64,000 nt of DNA. It comes from Candidatus Bathyarchaeota archaeon A05DMB-4. GTDB taxonomy: Archaea; Thermoproteota; Bathyarchaeia; Bathyarchaeales; SOJC01. Location: assembly GCA_019685575.1 (NCBI GenBank), contig JABFQO010000006.1, forward strand, positions 1-64,000, read 5' to 3'. The position numbers and the translations under genes were made by a program. Below the pieces are notes generated by a model, which worked only from the letters and a program-made list of their open reading frames with translations, had not been told where the DNA came from and made no database searches. Positions 60,691 to 64,000 of the stretch are shown here, in pieces (the first letter of the stretch is position 1; the number at the start of each line of letters is the position of its first letter).

Positions 60691-62504
60691 AGAAGCAGCA
60701 ACAAGGCAATCAAAACCGCGCTCGCGACCGGAAACAAGAAAATCGCCGATTTTTTCGCTTGCTTAGAAGCCTCATTTGTAAGCGCACATAACGCCTCTAT
60801 TTGTTTTCCACCGATAACCTTAACGTTCGGAACACTAAACGTTCGCCATGACGTTTTGACGGGTTCCAAGTTTCCCAAAGCGTCCGACACGGCTTTTTTA
60901 ATGTATGCGATGAGTTTTTCGTTATCCATGACTTCGCCGACTGGATGGTAACCGCGACGATTGAGTACAACGGCGCTTACTGCATGGGTATCGGTGGTTA
61001 GGACTTCGCCGTCGTCGACGCCAACGTCTTTTAAAGCGGCTAATATTTTTTCTCGAAGCCCCGACACCATGTTGTTGCCGTCAATGGTCACATAAACAGT
61101 GGTTTGTTTTCCCACTTGAACAACTATGGCGACGATGCCGCCGGCGCCCATACCGTCTTCCAAGTTGAACTCACTCGGCACAACCTTTGCAGCACCCACC
61201 CTCAACGTTGCACGTTTAGATTTTGCCGCCTTTTCTAAGCTCTCAACAGTTGCTTTTTTGAGCGAGTTTATGTTCTCTTCGAGACGAAAGCCATCATCGT
61301 CGATGCTGTTGTGCGCATTAATCACGAATGCTGATTCTAACCCTTTCTTTTTCGCTTCCTCAATCGCCAAGAACCCTAACTCTTGCGGTAAATCTTCTGT
61401 AGTTTTCGGCGCGACAGTTAAAGTCAACAAGGCGCAATCTCCGAAAATTTGGCAACACGCAGTCGCCGTCTTACTTTTAACGTGCACAAACGGAGAAGCC
61501 TCATCTGCGAAATCATGAAAATCAAGCGAGTTGCTTACGGCTTCGAGGACTTTGTGGTTTTGGGCTTGAGACGCCAAATCCAACTCGTGCCCAAACAATC
61601 CGTGTGGAACCGCCGTCACGCAGCCTAACTGTTTCTCCAACGTTGCTTGCATCATGTACGGAAGAGGACTGCTGCCGACGTTTTTGAAAGGACCAGGATG
61701 CAAGGCAGGCACGGCGATCATGGCTTTCCCGTGGTTTTCCGTTGTAAACGCCAAGAGCGAGACGTTGACTGTTTGTTCTGTTCCTAAGGCTTCAAGAAGA
61801 TCTTCTAAGGGTTTATTGACGTCTTCTATCCAATTGGCCAGAAAAGCCTTCAACAGCGCCATGGAAGAAACTCCAAGCGATTTTTTTCCAACACGGTTAA
61901 TGATGAACGTAAAAAGAAGAATCGTTGCCACGATTATTGGAATCGAAACTAGCGGAAAAAGAAAAAAGGACGCTTCAAGCGATTTGCCTGTCAACCAAGG
62001 CCACGTGAAATAGAGGAAGCCTACCCACAAAACCGGCTGTAACAAAGCGGCTACAGAAGCCATCCAGAACCCCTTAAACAATGTCGCCGAGTACACCAAA
62101 AGCCGCAAAAGCGACACAGCACAAAAACCAAAGAGAAAAATTTTCAACCAGACCTCAGCGTCTTGAAAAAGCATGCCCAAGGCCGCACCGATTAACATTA
62201 ACCCAACCCACAGCGTGGTAGAGAAGAGTGAAAGCCCGTTACAGCGTCGCGCGTTGTAGACAGGCTCCGAGCGCAACAAGCGACAGACAGACAAATCAGA
62301 CAAACCGATGATGAGAAACAAGCATGCTCCCCAAAGAATGCCTAAATATGCTTGAGTAAAAGGGAGAATGACGAAAAATCCGCCAACGATGCACAATAAA
62401 GCGAGAAAAAACAGAATCGTGGAATGAGGCGGCAAAGTAAACAAGGAAGAATACCGCTTGACCGCTTGGTCGATGAAGTCTTGTTGAGTGGTTTTTGACG
62501 TCAT
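60687..62504 (-). CDS. DUF2070-family membrane protein
   Basis: 605 aa, an archaea-specific family of unknown function. The N-terminal 220 residues contain six or seven membrane helices in pairs. A large cytoplasmic or external domain follows, with VPALHPGPFKNVGSSPLPYMM (about 268-288), VPHGLFGHELDLAS, VINAHNSIDDDG and TTDTHAVSAVVLNRRGYHPVGE. These conserved His and Asp residues suggest a metal-dependent hydrolase-like site. A last helix (588-605) ends the chain. A 36-aa membrane peptide gene is coupled to its start through an ATGA overlap. Confidence 0.85.
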   Translation of the reverse strand: MTSKTTQQDFIDQAVKRYSSLFTLPPHSTILFFLALLCIVGGFFVILPFTQAYLGILWGACLFLIIGLSDLSVCRLLRSEPVYNARRCNGLSLFSTTLWVGLMLIGAALGMLFQDAEVWLKIFLFGFCAVSLLRLLVYSATLFKGFWMASVAALLQPVLWVGFLYFTWPWLTGKSLEASFFLFPLVSIPIIVATILLFTFIINRVGKKSLGVSSMALLKAFLANWIEDVNKPLEDLLEALGTEQTVNVSLLAFTTENHGKAMIAVPALHPGPFKNVGSSPLPYMMQATLEKQLGCVTAVPHGLFGHELDLASQAQNHKVLEAVSNSLDFHDFADEASPFVHVKSKTATACCQIFGDCALLTLTVAPKTTEDLPQELGFLAIEEAKKKGLESAFVINAHNSIDDDGFRLEENINSLKKATVESLEKAAKSKRATLRVGAAKVVPSEFNLEDGMGAGGIVAIVVQVGKQTTVYVTIDGNNMVSGLREKILAALKDVGVDDGEVLTTDTHAVSAVVLNRRGYHPVGEVMDNEKLIAYIKKAVSDALGNLEPVKTSWRTFSVPNVKVIGGKQIEALCALTNEASKQAKKSAIFLFPVASAVLIALLLLL

Positions 62505-62611
62505 GGGCGACGCACTTTGAGCACTTTCTCATAAGTTGATGCGCTTACATATAAAGCCAGTTGCAAAATCGACACAATCGTTGCAAGAACAACGTATCCA
62601 CCACGCTTCAT
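62501..62611 (-). CDS. 36-aa single-span membrane peptide coupled to DUF2070
   Basis: MKRGGYVVLATIVSILQLAL followed by YVSASTYEKVLKVRRP. It has a basic N-terminus, one hydrophobic helix (about 6-24) and a basic tail. Its TGA overlaps the DUF2070 ATG in CCATGACG, the usual sign of translational coupling in a real two-gene operon. No ribosome site is seen, so it may be leaderless. It is too short for homology by eye; position and composition are the evidence. Confidence 0.55.
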   Translation of the reverse strand: MKRGGYVVLATIVSILQLALYVSASTYEKVLKVRRP

Positions 62612-62746
62612 TTTTTATCAAACAAGAAAAACGTCGAAACAATGCGACCATCGGTTTCTGTGAATAATGGATAAGGGGGTTCAAGAGTTTTTTGGGATAA
62701 AGTTTTATCTGAGACTCTATACATGTAACTATTTACCGGTACTCTT

Positions 62747-63028
62747 ATGCCAGAAACTCCACTACCACCTAGCATATTTCACATGCTCGAACGTAACGTG
62801 GGGAAAAAGATACTCGTGGTTTTAGAGCAGACATACGGCTTCGAAGGAGAACTCGTCGCGGTGACGCATCAACCCCCGGGCATTTGGCTTTCAAACGCCG
62901 AAGCCGTCACTCTTCGCTCCACAATAGCCCAACCTATTCCCCAAGTGACATCGCGAGAAGAAAAGAGCGAAATTTTTCTCCATTTGAACTCGGTTCAACG
63001 CATCGAAGTTTTGCACAAAAACCGCTAG
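62747..63028 (+). CDS. Lsm/Sm-like RNA-binding protein
   Basis: 93 aa. The sequence FHMLERNVGKKILVVLEQTYGFEGELVAVTHQPPGIWLSNAEAVTL follows the Sm1 pattern (strand, glycine-containing EGELVAV, then a strand with a polar Asn-containing loop). IFLHLNSVQRIEVL matches the closing Sm2 strands. Archaeal Lsm proteins form heptameric rings on U-rich RNA. The loop between Sm1 and Sm2 (RSTIAQPIPQVTSREEKS) is long, so the assignment is probable rather than certain. It converges on sec61b, overlapping by four bases. Confidence 0.68.
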   Translation: MPETPLPPSIFHMLERNVGKKILVVLEQTYGFEGELVAVTHQPPGIWLSNAEAVTLRSTIAQPIPQVTSREEKSEIFLHLNSVQRIEVLHKNR

Positions 63029-63216
63029 AAGTGAAGTACTCCCACGGCCTGGAGTTGTATTATAACAGCAACTATTATTAGTCCCACGGTAAAAGCTACG
63101 AGAAGCTCTGGGCGCATTTTGATTCCTTCGGTTTCTTCTTCAAAAAACCTCAGAAGCCCGGCGCTTTGTGCCGGCATCGGCGAACCGCCTTTCTTCTTTC
63201 TTCGTTTTACTGCCAT
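63025..63216 (-). CDS. Preprotein translocase Sec61-beta subunit
   Basis: 63 aa from the ATG at 63216: MAVKRRKKKGGSPMPAQSAG, then LLRFFEEETEGIKMRPELLV and one C-terminal membrane helix (about 39-57, AFTVGLIIVAVIIQLQAVG). The basic start, SAGLLRFFEEE motif and tail-anchor layout define archaeal Sec61-beta. The frame is open for ten more codons upstream but these are not conserved. It is divergent from the SHMT gene. Confidence 0.93.
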   Translation of the reverse strand: MAVKRRKKKGGSPMPAQSAGLLRFFEEETEGIKMRPELLVAFTVGLIIVAVIIQLQAVGVLHF

Positions 63217-63332
63217 TTTCGCGTCCCAGCGGAAATTTTTATGCATCGTCTCAGTAATATATGTTGCGTCTTATTGTTCAAAGCTTTTATTTCTCGTTGT
63301 AGACTGATAAGACAAAGATGAGGTGTACGTGG

Positions 63333-64000
63333 ATGTCTGCTCGTAAAGCGTATGACCAGACGTTTGAACTTCTCGAGAAACACCACCAATGGTTCCGCGA
63401 AAGCATCCCCCTAATCGCAAGCGAAAACATCCCGAGCCCCGCCGTGAGAGAGGCAATAATAAGCGATTTCGGCAACCGTTACGCCGAGGGCTGGCCGGGT
63501 GAAAGGGTCTATGCTGGGTGCGTTTACATTGATCAAGTGGAACTGTTGTGTATTGATTTAATGAAAAAATTGTTCAAAGCAGAGTTCGTTGACGTCCGCC
63601 CGATTTCCGGCGTGGTTGCGAACTTGGTAGTTTACACTGCCTTCACTGAGCCTGGCGACACTATGATGGCGTTGTCTATTCCTTGCGGTGGCCACATAAC
63701 CACGGGCAAAAAAGAACTCGGGGGCACGGCAGGTGCAGTTCGCGGCTTGGTGGTTGAATATTTACCGTTGGATTATGAAGAGTTGAACATCGATGTCGAC
63801 AAAGCAAAGGAAAGAATCGAAAAACTCAAAACCGAAGGAAGACCGCCAAAACTCGTCATGTTCGGCGCCAGCGTCTTTCCGTTTCCACATCCAGTAAAAG
63901 AACTGGCAGACACCATTCACTCAGTAGGCGGAACGGTAGGCTACGATGCAGCACACGTGGCTGGACTGATTGCTGGTGGGGTTTTCCAAGATCCGCTCCG
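63333..64000 (+). CDS. glyA: Serine hydroxymethyltransferase, 5' part (cut by window end)
   Basis: The first 222 codons of a GlyA. IPLIASENIPSPAVREA, then GNRYAEGWPGERVYAGCVYIDQVE and RPISGVVANLVVYTAF make up the substrate and folate side. IPCGGHITTG and GYDAAHVAGLIAGGVFQDPL carry the PLP ring contacts. ATG 63333 is preferred because GAGGTG lies seven bases upstream; ATG 63318 would add MRCTW. It is nearer to standard GlyA than the homologue at 30462. The PLP lysine lies beyond the window. Confidence 0.92.
   Translation, partial: MSARKAYDQTFELLEKHHQWFRESIPLIASENIPSPAVREAIISDFGNRYAEGWPGERVYAGCVYIDQVELLCIDLMKKLFKAEFVDVRPISGVVANLVVYTAFTEPGDTMMALSIPCGGHITTGKKELGGTAGAVRGLVVEYLPLDYEELNIDVDKAKERIEKLKTEGRPPKLVMFGASVFPFPHPVKELADTIHSVGGTVGYDAAHVAGLIAGGVFQDPL

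Overview
This is archaeal chromosomal DNA. The evidence is archaeal-type housekeeping genes: Rpo12, Spt5, SecE and Sec61-beta, a proteasome beta subunit, archaeal UMP kinase, NadM, DtdA, the ribonuclease FAU-1, an Lsm-like protein, DUF4152 and DUF2070. There is also a coenzyme F420 gene (cofD), with TATA-type promoters and many TTG/GTG starts. F420 synthesis, paired POR and KOR/VOR ferredoxin oxidoreductases, and Sulfolobus-like proteasome sequence suggest a TACK-group anaerobe, most likely Bathyarchaeia. That placement is an inference and was not tested by phylogeny.

Layout. 1-1010 is the 3' end of 23S rRNA, with no 5S rRNA or tRNA seen after it. 1.2-20 kb is a dense block of housekeeping and conserved archaeal genes: M55 peptidase, nadM, ogt, proteasome beta, AMMECR1, nadC, glycosyltransferases, sfsA, pyrF, a GMP-synthase-like paralogue, acylphosphatase, rtcA, fau-1 and htpX. 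20-21.6 kb is histidine ammonia-lyase. 21.8-25.3 kb is a copper-handling island: a PadR regulator with a TRASH domain, three YHS-domain proteins including a CopA ATPase, and a His/Met-rich membrane peptide, arranged around a divergent promoter with two abutting palindromes. 25.7-29.3 kb holds an orphan DppB/DppC-type permease pair and two unknown genes. 29.8-38.1 kb holds pyrH, a serine hydroxymethyltransferase homologue, a membrane-anchored HTH protein next to a beta-propeller protein, a large glycosylated-looking surface protein, cofD and rpo12. 38.2-48.1 kb is a flippase, trm5 and a Trm112-like gene, a nucleotide-sugar cluster and full-length guaA. 48.1-51.5 kb has a decayed PNPOx gene, a hydrogenase maturation protease, rpl11, spt5, secE and dtdA. 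51.8-54.7 kb looks like an accessory island with a zinc-ribbon protein and a two-gene GHKL-ATPase/winged-helix module. 54.8-60.7 kb has korDABC and porCDAB, transcribed divergently. The end has DUF2070, an Lsm-like gene, Sec61-beta and the start of a second serine hydroxymethyltransferase.

The genes fit a fermentative or acetogenic anaerobe that feeds 2-oxoacids through ferredoxin and makes F420 and a glycosylated cell surface. The nucleotide-sugar genes, flippase and sequon-rich surface protein fit one envelope pathway.

The most unusual signal is not a gene. An intergenic element with a 49-bp core occurs four times, at 25513, 29360, 48732 and 51600. Two copies are identical over the whole core although 23 kb apart. 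The copies form two inward-facing pairs, and left-hand and right-hand copies have different flanks. Other items worth attention are the GHKL-ATPase pair, the copper operator, a proteasome beta subunit with Ala where the catalytic Thr1 should be, a nucleotide-sugar dehydrogenase without its catalytic Cys, and a GMP synthase paralogue without an amidotransferase domain.
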